64,000 nt of DNA from Prosthecobacter debontii. GTDB taxonomy: Bacteria; Verrucomicrobiota; Verrucomicrobiia; Verrucomicrobiales; Verrucomicrobiaceae. The stretch is from assembly GCF_900167535.1 (NCBI RefSeq), contig NZ_FUYE01000003.1:416414-480413 (forward strand). Direction: 5' to 3'. The translations under genes were made by a program, and so were the position numbers. A model generated the notes under the pieces. The model was not told the DNA's origin. It saw nothing but the letters and a program-made list of their open reading frames with translations, and searched no databases. Shown here one piece after another: positions 34,701 through 43,884 of the stretch; within the stretch, counting starts at the first letter, position 1, and the number at the start of each line of letters is the position of its first letter.

Positions 34701-36737
34701 CCAAACGATCTGCACATTATCCACGATCCAGATAAACTGCCGAGGCGATGTGGTCACAACAGGCATCTGTGCCAACGGCCCATCCACACTCCGTGGATCC
34801 GTGCGCCGTTGAATCTCCTCCGCATCACTCCGACCATCGCCATCGGAATCCGCCTGGTTAGGATTCGTCGGCTGCGGTTTGAGATTGACCTCGAACCCAT
34901 CGGTTAGGCCATCTCCATCCGTATCCGCCAGCAGAGGATGGCTGCCGGTATCCGTGACATTCACCCAGATTCCCGTCTGAGATTCCACACCGTCCTTTAG
35001 ACCATCTCCATCCGTGTCGGCACAAAGTGGATCCGTTTGCCGTTGCCATTCGCCAAAGTTACTCAAGTCATCGAGATCCGCATCTCCTGCTGCGTCATTG
35101 ACGCTGGGGTTTAAATGGTATTTCAGCTCCCACCAGGTGGGTATTCCATCTTCGTCAGCATCGTCATCGGCATTGACGATCTGTAGCCCGTGAATACCCA
35201 CCTCATGCCATGAACTGCGAAACAGTTTTAGATTGAAGCTGCTGCCCGTGACGTTGCGAAAGCGAATGGTATTCCCAGTCCAGGGAACCGCTTCACTCGA
35301 TACCAGAGGCTCGACAAATCGGTTGGCTGGGGCCGTGGTCGCCGTGGCGAACCAGCGATCATCTCCGGCATTGTCATTGAGCCGCAGAGAACCGATCCCC
35401 CCGTCATACACGCCACCGACATACACGATCACATCATACAGCGGGTAAGGAATATTGCTCAAACTCAGCGTGCCCCCCGCCTCGTTATTCACGCTGAAAA
35501 ATCCGCTGAAGAGCTTTCCGATCGAGCTCCCTCCATTGTTGCTGGCCCAGAAACCAGAATTGGTTGACCAATTCAATGTCACATCCGTGGCGTCTCCTGC
35601 GCTGTTTACCAGCAGTCCCGCCTGTGGCGATACGATCGCAGCCTGAGTGCCCATGGGGGTGCCCCAGCTGGTTAGCGGTTTAGTATGATTCCAATAGGGT
35701 TGCGGTGCAAATCCGCTGACCGCCTCGGGAGCCAGTCCATGGCGGGTCGCAAGATCCGAGACAAAATGCAAAGCGATGGCACCATCCCAAGCAGGAGGAT
35801 GGCTGGCACTGTCTGCTGGATTGAATCCCGCACTCAACTCCCAGGGATCTGAATAACCGTCTCCATCAGTGTCTTTCAGCGTGGGGTTAGAAACGGTTTC
35901 TTCCCCATCGAGTAGTTCGTCTCCATCGGTGTCTGCAAGCAAGGGATTCGTTCCTCTAGCAACTTCACCCCCATCACTCAGCCCATCTTGATCCGTATCC
36001 GCCACCCATGGGTCTGTCCGGTGCTGAAATTCGGCCTGTGTGGTGAGGCCATCTCCATCGGGATCTGCTTGAGCGTCTTCGGCTTGCGTGTCGTCGAGGT
36101 TGTGATCTTCCTCCCACCAGCGAAGCAGGCCATCCTCGTCGGCGTCCAACATCCCTGTCGGATGCACTTCAAATGTCAGCGCATCCCACTGAACCATGGC
36201 ATCCGCATCTCCTCCTGTCCGAGTGATCTGAAGAATGTTTTCGCCAATGTGAGCCGTAAAATCCGCCGCCGTCGCCTCCACCACGAGGCTGCCGCGCTCA
36301 CTCACCGTTTCCGTGAGCAAAACCGTGCCATTGAGTCTGATCTCGAGCTCATGCCGACCATAGTCTGACGGAGCCATGTATCCCCACACGTGATGGAGAA
36401 CGAAACGCACCCTCAGCGTCGCCGTCACATCCTCTGCGGTCAAATTGAAATGGAGCCGTGTCAACGGGTTGCCGGGGCTCACGGCACGCTCCAAGTGAGT
36501 CCACGGTTCCTCAGCAGCGACCCCTCCGATGGGAGGAGGGTAAGCACCGGCGAAGTAAAAGTCATTATCTCGGGCAGAAGCACTGCCGGGCGGCGCATTC
36601 GTTCCCCAACTCTCATCGCCAAACTCCTCTGGCCTGCCATCTTGAGCCCCCAAAGACCATACCATACGAAACTCCGCCTGCGCCTCTGGCAGAATCCCTA
36701 GTAGGGTGATGGCGAACAACAGAGAGCGGCAGTTCAT
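31725..36737 (-). CDS. Very large secreted DUF1800 protein with thrombospondin type 3-like calcium repeats
   Basis: A 1670-residue protein with a signal peptide (NCRSLLFAITLLGILPEAQA). Residues about 25-195 are a beta-sandwich, ligand-binding-like module. From there to about 1130, clusters of acidic TSP3-type repeats (variants of DxDxDGLxDGxE, e.g. DTDGDELLDGEE and DSDGDGRSDAEE) alternate with further beta domains. DUF1800 fills the C-terminal part from about residue 1140 (RFLMQASFGPTLDDIRRVQSLGYEAWVEEQ, FARELMQLFSIGLWELNPNG, FISRQLIQFMVTDNPS). It is probably an extracellular calcium-stabilised protein. The upstream frame is open to 36791, but MNCRSLLF gives the signal peptide. It is the first gene of an operon with DUF1501. 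Confidence 0.92.
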   Translation of the reverse strand: MNCRSLLFAITLLGILPEAQAEFRMVWSLGAQDGRPEEFGDESWGTNAPPGSASARDNDFYFAGAYPPPIGGVAAEEPWTHLERAVSPGNPLTRLHFNLTAEDVTATLRVRFVLHHVWGYMAPSDYGRHELEIRLNGTVLLTETVSERGSLVVEATAADFTAHIGENILQITRTGGDADAMVQWDALTFEVHPTGMLDADEDGLLRWWEEDHNLDDTQAEDAQADPDGDGLTTQAEFQHRTDPWVADTDQDGLSDGGEVARGTNPLLADTDGDELLDGEETVSNPTLKDTDGDGYSDPWELSAGFNPADSASHPPAWDGAIALHFVSDLATRHGLAPEAVSGFAPQPYWNHTKPLTSWGTPMGTQAAIVSPQAGLLVNSAGDATDVTLNWSTNSGFWASNNGGSSIGKLFSGFFSVNNEAGGTLSLSNIPYPLYDVIVYVGGVYDGGIGSLRLNDNAGDDRWFATATTAPANRFVEPLVSSEAVPWTGNTIRFRNVTGSSFNLKLFRSSWHEVGIHGLQIVNADDDADEDGIPTWWELKYHLNPSVNDAAGDADLDDLSNFGEWQRQTDPLCADTDGDGLKDGVESQTGIWVNVTDTGSHPLLADTDGDGLTDGFEVNLKPQPTNPNQADSDGDGRSDAEEIQRRTDPRSVDGPLAQMPVVTTSPRQFIWIVDNVQIVWDHMRGHVIDQSWGDNRLMSFQLANSAGTGVNAFDVALRVRGGRLSYFFYSSHDFGFSHPDSDNDDIWAADWVDSPTDLKPEMGFSGYGRADISDRLSFQIIGSSTGSQTAWNFTFNIVNQDTGETVVSRDFNGCRLATNVHHNTVSWQDLSDPPLPHRLDLWEHPGVQVYFQSSPLEETPAFAAFKDTDEDGMPDVWEDFHALNKNSAADASVDDDLDGLSNLREYLSGTSPNDRDSDDDGAPDGLEVESGSNPLLASSLPPFYHGVPSAIANEDFNGNGMPDAWEQWSGGGVLEASLDSDHDGLTNQDEAAAGTDPFDAASKLSFKVAQDGQDLRLRWSVLPLKGTAVWQSANLTQWQASGGEPTLSEQEFEQTFAGALQNPVSTFYRLAIEDRDSDADGVSDWTEVHVLGSDPHVANSLGTTIVTDEDEDGNPEGSLSGELATLLEQFSGGYQGAAPAHTVTRSQAARFLMQASFGPTLDDIRRVQSLGYEAWVEEQAVKAPTLHSTYIRAIYDDMLGQRSRTDFNRGGEEASPFLFGNNMMTTFARASIQGEDQLRQRMAFALSQILVTSRRDANLENRCLGMADYYDIFVRNALGNYYDVLMEVTLHPVMGRYLSHVGNQKADPAINRYPDENFARELMQLFSIGLWELNPNGTRKLDVEGHPIPTYSNAEITQLARVMTGFWFGGHNWGGGGWTEPDFTTPMTVRGEYHDFGKKVLLGGCVLPARAATDDNALRDVRDAVRHLFEHANTPVFISRQLIQFMVTDNPSPAYVARVSAVFADNGNGVRGDLKAVLKAILLDDEARDPRFTEAASYGRLKEPVIRAMALARAFGMKDVPDLLWWDWGDFFNASRQEPTYSPSVFNFYRPDYKAPGLLTQKQLSAPVFQITDSFSSIAFPNRLWQILMEGFSLWETYRFPLDLSREEALAGRPEALVDHLNLLFCAGRMRPGTRALILEKVSEIPAEQTAARAQVAAYLALVCPEGAVMK

Positions 36738-36933
36738 GAGCCCATGGCGATGTGATCTAAATACCATAAACAATTTCACCTCGGCTGCCAACCATACTCT
36801 CGACAGACTTCGTCATTTCGCAGAGTTGAGAACCAACGATTTGCACGATCCACGCCCCGCTTCTGGCATCAGTATTGCTACTTGACTCAGATAAACCGGC
36901 AGTGATTGGTTCGTCCCGACATCCGGGCTCCCT

Positions 36934-38466
36934 ATGATTCAGTGGGAAAAGCTTCTCTGGTTCACCAGCTACATCATTGTTTCCGCCGGATTGTCCGCCT
37001 TTGGCGCGCACAAGGTCAAAGTCCTGTACACCTATTGGAAGCACCGTAAAAACCGCCCGCAACCGCTAAGCCGCTTCACCGAACTGCCCCTGATCACCAT
37101 CCAACTCCCCATCTTTAACGAGGCGGATGTCTTGGGTCAATTGGTGAACTCCATCAGTGCGCTCGACTACCCGAAGGACCGTCTTCAGATCCAATTTCTG
37201 GATGACTCCACAGACGAAACGACCGTCGCCTGCCAGCGCTATGTGGAAAGGATGCAGCAGCAGGGATTCGAGGTGGAGTATCGCCACCGCACCAATCGGC
37301 AAGGTTTTAAAGCCGGTGCTCTGGATGCCGCCATGCCGACGGTGAAGGGGGAGTTCATCTGCATTTTCGACGCAGACTTCCAGCCAGAGTCCGACTACCT
37401 CAACAAGACGATCCACCATTTCACCGACCCACAGGTGGGCATCGTTCAGGCCCGCTGGGGACATAACAACCGCAGCTTTTCCCTCCTCACCCGCCTGCAA
37501 GCCATTCTCCTGGATGGGCACCTCATGCTGGAGCAGACTTCCCGCAGTCGTCAGGGCGAGTTCTGCAACTTCAACGGCACTGCAGGTCTCTGGCGCCGAC
37601 GGGTCATTGATGAAGCGGGCGGGTGGAAGCATGACACCCTGACGGAGGACTTGGACCTCAGCTATCGAGCCCAACTTCTTGGGTGGCGCTTTATTTACCT
37701 CAATGACGTCCTTGTGCCTGCGGAGCTTCCCCCTGACATGGACGGTTTCAAATCTCAGCAGCACCGCTGGACCAAAGGCTCTGTGCAGGTCTGCAAAAAA
37801 GTGCTCGGGCGAGTCTGGCGCAGTGATGAGCCTTTCATGAAAAAAGTAGAGGCCACAGCTCATCTGACCTCCAACTTTGCCAACCTCCTCACCCTCTGCA
37901 CCCTGGTGCTGCTCTACCCGGTCGATTTCCTTCCCGTGAACTCCTGGCAGAAGGCCGTCTTCATCGATCTTCCCGTCTTCCTGTTCGCCACGGTGGCCGT
38001 GATCGCTTTTTATCTCACAGCCCAAGGCACCCAAAGCCGCTGGGGCTGGCTGAAAACCATTCCCTACATCCCCCTCTTTATGGGGTTGGGGATTGGTATG
38101 TCCATCAACAATGGCAAGGCTGTCATTGAAGCCCTGCTCGGCAAGGAATCGGAATTTGTGCGCACTCCGAAATACGGAGTTAACAGCAAGGCGCAGGCCT
38201 CCAAAAAATCCTTCCGCTACAAGGCGGGAAAATCACTCTGCCTGTGGATCGAGCTCGCTTTGGTCGGTTACTTCGGACATCTGCTCTGGCTGGCGATTGA
38301 AAAAGAACAATGGGGATCTCTCCCCTTCCTGGCCCTCTTTCTCTTCGGCTTCCTCTATGTTTCTCTGGGCTCTCTCTTGAAGCGCTTCTCCATGGACTTT
38401 TTCTCCACACCTCCGCCTCCAGAGCAGGGCCCCGAAGAAGACACGCCTGAGGTCGTGACGGCCTAG
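36934..38466 (+). CDS. Membrane family 2 glycosyltransferase, cellulose synthase/glucomannan synthase-like
   Basis: A 510-residue processive GT2. One N-terminal transmembrane segment (residues 8-26) precedes the catalytic domain, in which the nucleotide-binding and catalytic motifs are clear: FLDDST (Asp90-91), FDADF (Asp146, Asp148), TED (237-239) and QQHRW (275-279). Three to five C-terminal membrane spans follow from about residue 310 and would form the export channel. The sequence is closest in feel to CslA-type mannan/glucan synthases. No BcsB or PilZ protein is adjacent, so the product is undetermined. It is divergent from the DUF1800 gene and convergent with the PSD1 gene, with a small hairpin after the stop. 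Confidence 0.92.
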   Translation: MIQWEKLLWFTSYIIVSAGLSAFGAHKVKVLYTYWKHRKNRPQPLSRFTELPLITIQLPIFNEADVLGQLVNSISALDYPKDRLQIQFLDDSTDETTVACQRYVERMQQQGFEVEYRHRTNRQGFKAGALDAAMPTVKGEFICIFDADFQPESDYLNKTIHHFTDPQVGIVQARWGHNNRSFSLLTRLQAILLDGHLMLEQTSRSRQGEFCNFNGTAGLWRRRVIDEAGGWKHDTLTEDLDLSYRAQLLGWRFIYLNDVLVPAELPPDMDGFKSQQHRWTKGSVQVCKKVLGRVWRSDEPFMKKVEATAHLTSNFANLLTLCTLVLLYPVDFLPVNSWQKAVFIDLPVFLFATVAVIAFYLTAQGTQSRWGWLKTIPYIPLFMGLGIGMSINNGKAVIEALLGKESEFVRTPKYGVNSKAQASKKSFRYKAGKSLCLWIELALVGYFGHLLWLAIEKEQWGSLPFLALFLFGFLYVSLGSLLKRFSMDFFSTPPPPEQGPEEDTPEVVTA

Positions 38467-38476
38467 CCGAGGAACT

Positions 38477-38499
38477 CCATCACTCTTTGGTGATGGTTT
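38477..38499 (+). terminator. Probable terminator after the GT2 gene
   Basis: CCATCAC (38477-38483) pairs with GTGATGG (38490-38496) around TCTTTG and is followed by TTTC. The T tract is short and the hairpin covers the stop codon of the convergent gene, so it may serve both sides weakly. Confidence 0.45.
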
Positions 38500-41400
38500 C
38501 ATCCAAGTTCAGCAGCACGCGTGCGACCACGACCAAGGGAGGTGCGTCTTCAGCTGCCGTGGATTGGCCTTGGCGTTTGAAGAGATCAAGTAGGAGGGCC
38601 GCCTCCTTTGCCGTCGGTTGACGGGCTGTGCACAGCTCAAAACCATGGACAATCGCTTGTGCGGGGTCGCCCTTGCCTGCCTGCTCCATGCGAGAGGCGA
38701 GGCTCCGTGCGGCCTCCATGCTCAGAGTCTCATTCAGCGTCATCAGAGCCTGCAGCGGGGTATTGCTGCGAGCACGTCGCACACAGGCCGTTTCACCGTT
38801 TGGTACATCGAACGTGGTAAGGAACGGATACGGTGTGCTACGACGACGGAAGACATAAACACTGCGGCGATATTTTTGACCGTCATCCTCCACTTTCCAC
38901 GGGAAGGGAGCGTAGCTGGCAGGTTTTTCAAACATGTACGCAGGTGCCGGTGGCATGACGCTGCGCCCACCTAACTGATCGTTCAACAATCCACTTACGG
39001 ACAGTTGAATGTCGCGCACGACTTCACCCTCCACACGGAAGCGAGGGCCTCGAGCGAGCAAACGGTTGTAGGGATCCTTTTCCAGCAATGCAGGGGTTAT
39101 CTTACTGTCCTGCTGATAAGTGGCGCTGGTGACGATGAGACGGTGCAACTCTTTGACTGACCAGCCTTGATCCATGAATTCACGAGCTAACCAATCCAAC
39201 AGTTCAGGATGGCTCGGTTTGCTGCCTTGAATGCCAAAATCTTCAGGCGTATCCACCAGGCCCGTGCCGAAGTAGGCCTGCCAAACGCGGTTCACAAACG
39301 CTCGTGCGGTGGTGGGCGCTTGTTTGGAAACCAGCCACTTGGCAAAAGTCAGACGCGATCCGTCAGCGCCCTTGGGCAAGGGGTTATTAAGCATGGCGGG
39401 CACGCCCGCATTCACCCGATCTCCCGGCTTGAGGAAATCTCCACGTTTGAGCAAATGCGTCATTCGCGGTTCCGCACGGGCGTCCAGAGTCAATGTCGTC
39501 GTGCCCTCTGGATGTTGTTTCCACAGCGCTTCGATCTGATCATTGATGGGTTTCCATTCAGGAATCGTAGTGCGGAAATAGCTGAAGGCTTGGCGCTGTC
39601 TTGCATCCGCTTGGGTCATCGCTAAGCCATCGCGCTTCTCCACCCACTGACGCACAGCGGCAGGCAGTGGATCCGCTTCAACATCCGCTCGCTCGCTCAC
39701 GCTGATGCGATAACGCCCCAAGTTCATGGTCTGGAGGTCATCGCTGTTCCAGCCACCATGCTTCATGCTCAAACCGACGGTCAGTTGCGAGTCGGCCCCG
39801 ACTTCAATGGGCTTCTCCAGCACAAACACCGCCTTGCGTGGCACATTTCGCAAACCAGGCCCCGCATCGATCCCCCAAGCCGTCTTCTCATTGCCATCAA
39901 TGGCGTAGCTCACAGGCCCGGTCACCCTCTGGTCCTTGGCCCCCTCCTTTTCACGAGCATAGGCCGCGAGTGGTGTGTTCTCTGGTTCACCGAAATCCGC
40001 ACTGGCACGCACAAACTTCAGCGGTGTGAGTTTACCATTCACCATCATCTCGGCGGTGAACTCCGTCAGTGCCGCCAAGCCTTTCTGCGAACGACCTGGA
40101 CCATACGCGGGGAGATTGGGATCATTCATCAACTCCAGCCTGAAAGCCGCAACTTTGAAAGGCTCCACCCGTTCCTGCTTAACGACGAACTTCACATGCG
40201 ACTTGGTGGGGGCATAACCCTGGGCAAGGATACTGCCATCCTTCTGACGCAGGGCTTTCTCGCCACCGGCTGGATCATCTTCAAATTTCAGCGTGGTCCA
40301 TTTCCGCTGATTCCCCTTCATCTGCGCCACCCATGCGTCCATACGCTGGGGCCAATCCGGGTTCTCGTGCTGGAGTTGGTTTTCCAGTTCTTGAATGCCC
40401 TGCAAGACACGGCTCCGCTGCATCTGCTCCGCCGCGGTGTAAACCACCCGCCAAGGCTCATTGTCATTGTTCAGGAAAGCGAACATCTGATAGTACTCCT
40501 CCTGACTGATCGGGTCATACTTATGGTTATGGCATTGGGTGCAGCCGATGGTGAGTCCCAGGATGCTTTTGCCAATGGTGTCCATACGATCAAACATGGC
40601 CTCCATGCGAAACTGCTCGGGATCCACGCCACCTTCCTCATTGATCATCGAGTTGCGCAAAAAACCTGTCGCCACGATTTGATCTTGTGTGGCTTTGGGA
40701 AGTTGATCACCGGCGATTTGGTCGATGATGAATTGATCGTAAGGCAGGTCGCGATTGAAGGCGGAGATGACCCAATCACGGTAAAACCAGATGAAGCGCA
40801 TCGGGTCTTTTTCATACCCATTGCTATCGGCGTAACGTGCTGCGTCTAACCAATGGCGACCCCAGCGCTCGCCGTAATGCGGGCTGGCCAGGAGTTTATC
40901 CACCCGGCGTTTGTAGGCGGCCTGCTTGTCCGAGGAAACCTGCATCTCCTTCACAAAGGCGCTGACCTCTTCGGGCGAAGGCGGTAAGCCCAGCAAGTCC
41001 AGATACAAACGTCGGATCAAAGTCTCCGGGGCCGCTTGAGAAGCAGGTTTCAGCCCTTCGCGACTCAAGCGCTGATGAATGAACGCATCAATGGGATGCT
41101 CCGAGGATGGAAGTGCCGCTTTGACGGGACTTTTGAAAGCCCAATGATCCACCTTCGTCTCCAGGCTCACGCTGGCAGAGTCAGGCCATTCAGCTCCGCC
41201 ATCGATCCAAGCCTTGATGGTCGCCACCTGTTGAGCCGTCAACGGATCACCCCGACGAGGCATTCGCATCTTCGGGTTCTTGCCTTCGATAGCATGAACG
41301 AGCACGGAATCGGCACTGTGCCCGGGTTTGATGGCCAAGCCAAAGTCGCCCCCCTTCAGGGCGCTGGGTTTATGATCCAGGCGGAAGGCCGCCTCTTGTT

Positions 41401-41530
41401 TGTTGCTGCCATGGCAGGAGTAGCAGTGCTCTGCAAAGATGGGCTGCACCTCTTTCACAAAGTCCACCGACGCTGCCGACAACAGCATCGGCGACGAGAA
41501 GGCAAGCATGGAGAAAAAAGGCGTCCGCAT
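38480..41530 (-). CDS. PSCyt1-DUF1549-DUF1553 (PSD1) secreted protein
   Basis: A 1016-residue protein with a signal peptide (FFSMLAFSSPMLLSAA). The planctomycete cytochrome c domain with one haem site (EHCYSCHG) lies near residue 40. DUF1549 follows (HWAFKSPVKAALPSSEHPIDAFIHQRL, YGERWGRHWLDAARYADSNGYEKD, CTQCHNHKYDPISQEEYYQMFAFLNN), and a middle beta-rich insert spans about 370-700. DUF1553 is last (PTTARAFVNRVWQAYFGTGLVDTPEDFG, RRSVYVFRRRSTPYPFLTTFDVPNGETACVRR, NTPLQALMTLN). These proteins are abundant in Planctomycetes and Verrucomicrobia and are often paired with DUF1501; here the DUF1501 gene is 7 kb away. The role is unknown, with a link to polysaccharide breakdown often proposed. MRTPFF at 41530 is the chosen start. 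Confidence 0.93.
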   Translation of the reverse strand: MRTPFFSMLAFSSPMLLSAASVDFVKEVQPIFAEHCYSCHGSNKQEAAFRLDHKPSALKGGDFGLAIKPGHSADSVLVHAIEGKNPKMRMPRRGDPLTAQQVATIKAWIDGGAEWPDSASVSLETKVDHWAFKSPVKAALPSSEHPIDAFIHQRLSREGLKPASQAAPETLIRRLYLDLLGLPPSPEEVSAFVKEMQVSSDKQAAYKRRVDKLLASPHYGERWGRHWLDAARYADSNGYEKDPMRFIWFYRDWVISAFNRDLPYDQFIIDQIAGDQLPKATQDQIVATGFLRNSMINEEGGVDPEQFRMEAMFDRMDTIGKSILGLTIGCTQCHNHKYDPISQEEYYQMFAFLNNDNEPWRVVYTAAEQMQRSRVLQGIQELENQLQHENPDWPQRMDAWVAQMKGNQRKWTTLKFEDDPAGGEKALRQKDGSILAQGYAPTKSHVKFVVKQERVEPFKVAAFRLELMNDPNLPAYGPGRSQKGLAALTEFTAEMMVNGKLTPLKFVRASADFGEPENTPLAAYAREKEGAKDQRVTGPVSYAIDGNEKTAWGIDAGPGLRNVPRKAVFVLEKPIEVGADSQLTVGLSMKHGGWNSDDLQTMNLGRYRISVSERADVEADPLPAAVRQWVEKRDGLAMTQADARQRQAFSYFRTTIPEWKPINDQIEALWKQHPEGTTTLTLDARAEPRMTHLLKRGDFLKPGDRVNAGVPAMLNNPLPKGADGSRLTFAKWLVSKQAPTTARAFVNRVWQAYFGTGLVDTPEDFGIQGSKPSHPELLDWLAREFMDQGWSVKELHRLIVTSATYQQDSKITPALLEKDPYNRLLARGPRFRVEGEVVRDIQLSVSGLLNDQLGGRSVMPPAPAYMFEKPASYAPFPWKVEDDGQKYRRSVYVFRRRSTPYPFLTTFDVPNGETACVRRARSNTPLQALMTLNETLSMEAARSLASRMEQAGKGDPAQAIVHGFELCTARQPTAKEAALLLDLFKRQGQSTAAEDAPPLVVVARVLLNLDETITKE

Positions 41531-41704
41531 GGGCAAGTCGTGAGAAGGCTGAAAACGTCTTAACTTATACGAAGGTGTCTCCGCAATCCCAACGCTCACG
41601 GCATGGAGTATTCAGGAGCCTCCCGTCCACGTTTTCCGTGAAAAGCCATCGTCAAAAAGCATATCAAATTTGCCCGACGGGGGCTCCCCAGAGTAGGCTA
41701 GGGC

Positions 41705-43876
41705 ATGTCACGCTCCGCTACCCCTGATCTCGAAACCTTGACCGGCCTGGTGGAGCGGGTGGTCTATCACACCGAGGACACCGGCTATTGCATCCTCAAA
41801 GTCATTCCGCAAGGACGCCGGGAAAGTGTCAGTCTGCTGGGCAAAGCACCGCGCGTCGTGGCAGGTGAGCAATTTGAAGCCACCGGACGCTGGGAAACCA
41901 CCCGCGACTACGGCAGTCAGTTTAAGGCCGAAAACCTCAAGCTCACCCGGCCCGACTCCAGTGAAGGCATTGAGAAATACCTGGGCAGTGGCCTCATCGA
42001 GGGGATCGGTCCCGCTTACGCCAAGCGGCTCGTGAAGAAGTTTGGCCGATCCATCTTTGAGATCATCGAAAATGAATCCGCCAAGCTGGAGGATGTGGAG
42101 GGCATTGGGCGCAAACGCCGCCAGGAGATTCGGGATTCCTGGATCAAGCAGAAGTCCGTGCACAACATCATGCTCTTCCTGCACCAGCACGGCATCAGCT
42201 CATCGCGTGCGTTGCGCATTCACAAGACCTATGGGGATGAAGCCTTGTCGGTGCTGACTTCCAATCCCTATCGTCTGGCTCAGGACATCCATGGCATCGG
42301 CTTTAAAACAGCCGACAGCATCGCTCATCAGATGGGGGTGGCCCATGATGCCCCGACACGCATTCGGGCCGGCATTCGACATGTTCTGGAAACGGCCGCC
42401 TCCAGCGGTCACTGCTGCTTACCCGAGCCTCAAACCATCGAACAAACTCTGCAACTCTTGGGCTGCGCCGACACCTTGGTTCACGCGCAGATTGAGGCCT
42501 TGATCGAATCCGATGAGGTGGAGCGCCACACACTTCAAGGCCACCACGTCCTGTATTTGTCCTACCTACGAGCAGCCGAGCAAAGCATCGCCACCAGCAT
42601 CCATCACCTCTGCGCCTTCCCTGCTTCCTATCCGCCCATGGATCCAGACGCCATGGTCACGTGGGCCGCACAGGAAACGGGTAAACCGCTCGCCGAAAGC
42701 CAGCAGCGAGCTGTGAAGGAAGCTCTCAAAAGCCGCTGCCTCATCATCACCGGCGGTCCCGGGGTGGGGAAAACCACCATCCTACGCACCATCCTCGCGA
42801 TTCTGGGCAAGCTGGATGTGAAGCGTGTGCTCGCAGCCCCGACAGGACGAGCCGCCAAGCGGCTCAACGAGAGCACTGGGCTGGATGCCAAAACCCTGCA
42901 TCGGCTGCTGGAATACCAAGGCCAGGGCCAATGGGGCAGGCATCGCGGCAAACCGCTGACTGGCGATCTCTTTGTTGTGGATGAGTGCTCCATGCTGGAT
43001 GCCCCGCTCATGGCACAGTTCTTATCAGCTCTGCCCGAAGGTGCCCATTTGCTCCTCGTCGGGGATGCCGATCAGCTTCCCTCCGTCGGTCCTGGCATGG
43101 TCCTCTATGATCTCATCCGTAGTGGCAAGGTGCCGTGTGTGAAGCTGACAGAAATCTTCCGCCAAGCGGCCACCAGCCGCATCATCACCAGCGCTCATGA
43201 GATCAATCGCGGGCGGGTTCCGGATCTCAAACCCCAGCGTGATGGCGACTTCTTTTTCCTGGAAACTCGATCCCCCGAGGAGACGCGTGACTTGATCGTC
43301 CAACTCGCTCAGCAGCGACTCCCCACTCGCTACGGCTTCAATCCGATTCTGGACATTCAGGTGCTTACCGCCATGAACCGTCACTTGTTAGGCACCAAGA
43401 GTCTCAACGAAGCCCTACAATCGGCGCTCAACCCGGCTCATGAGATGAAATATGAACTGGAGCGATTTCAGAACAAGTTCCGGGTGGGTGATAAGGTCAT
43501 TCAGACGAACAACAACTATGACAAGGAAGTCTTTAACGGCGACATTGGGCACATCGTCACGATCGAGACTGAGCCACTGAAGGTGAGTGTTCGTTTTGAA
43601 GGAGATCGCTTGGTCGAATACGAACCGGGGGAACTCGATGAATTGCAGTTAGCTTATGCTCTGACGATCCACAAAAGCCAGGGCAGTGAATTTCCCTGCG
43701 TCATCATCCCCGTCAGCACCCAGCACTATGTCCTGCTGGAGCGTAGCCTGATCTACACTGCTGTGACGCGAGCTAAAAAGCTGGTGGTGCTCGTCGGTGA
43801 TCCGCGCGCCCTCAGCCTCGCCATCAGCAAGCAGGAGAGCCGTAAACGGTGGACGGGTTTGTGTGAGCTTTTGTGA
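41705..43876 (+). CDS. recD2: RecD2-type ATP-dependent DNA helicase
   Basis: A 723-residue SF1B helicase without RecB/RecC partners nearby. The N-terminal OB-like region (ETLTGLVERVVYHTEDTGYCILKV) is followed by helix-hairpin-helix segments near 95-205 (GSGLIEGIGPAYAKRLVKKFG, EGIGRKRRQEI, DIHGIGFKTADSIA). The motor has Walker A GGPGVGKTT near residue 350, VVDECSMLD (motif II), GDADQLPSVGPG (motif III) and the C-terminal LAYALTIHKSQGSEFP and YTAVTRAKKLV motifs. RecD2 unwinds 5'-3' and assists DNA repair. It is divergent from the PSD1 gene and convergent with the gene at 43885. Confidence 0.96.
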   Translation: MSRSATPDLETLTGLVERVVYHTEDTGYCILKVIPQGRRESVSLLGKAPRVVAGEQFEATGRWETTRDYGSQFKAENLKLTRPDSSEGIEKYLGSGLIEGIGPAYAKRLVKKFGRSIFEIIENESAKLEDVEGIGRKRRQEIRDSWIKQKSVHNIMLFLHQHGISSSRALRIHKTYGDEALSVLTSNPYRLAQDIHGIGFKTADSIAHQMGVAHDAPTRIRAGIRHVLETAASSGHCCLPEPQTIEQTLQLLGCADTLVHAQIEALIESDEVERHTLQGHHVLYLSYLRAAEQSIATSIHHLCAFPASYPPMDPDAMVTWAAQETGKPLAESQQRAVKEALKSRCLIITGGPGVGKTTILRTILAILGKLDVKRVLAAPTGRAAKRLNESTGLDAKTLHRLLEYQGQGQWGRHRGKPLTGDLFVVDECSMLDAPLMAQFLSALPEGAHLLLVGDADQLPSVGPGMVLYDLIRSGKVPCVKLTEIFRQAATSRIITSAHEINRGRVPDLKPQRDGDFFFLETRSPEETRDLIVQLAQQRLPTRYGFNPILDIQVLTAMNRHLLGTKSLNEALQSALNPAHEMKYELERFQNKFRVGDKVIQTNNNYDKEVFNGDIGHIVTIETEPLKVSVRFEGDRLVEYEPGELDELQLAYALTIHKSQGSEFPCVIIPVSTQHYVLLERSLIYTAVTRAKKLVVLVGDPRALSLAISKQESRKRWTGLCELL

Positions 43877-43884
43877 GGTGGTGG

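Noticed and set aside
39758-40849. 363-codon frame antisense to the PSD1 gene
   Set aside because: Opposite strand of a well-supported gene; no signal, no domain.
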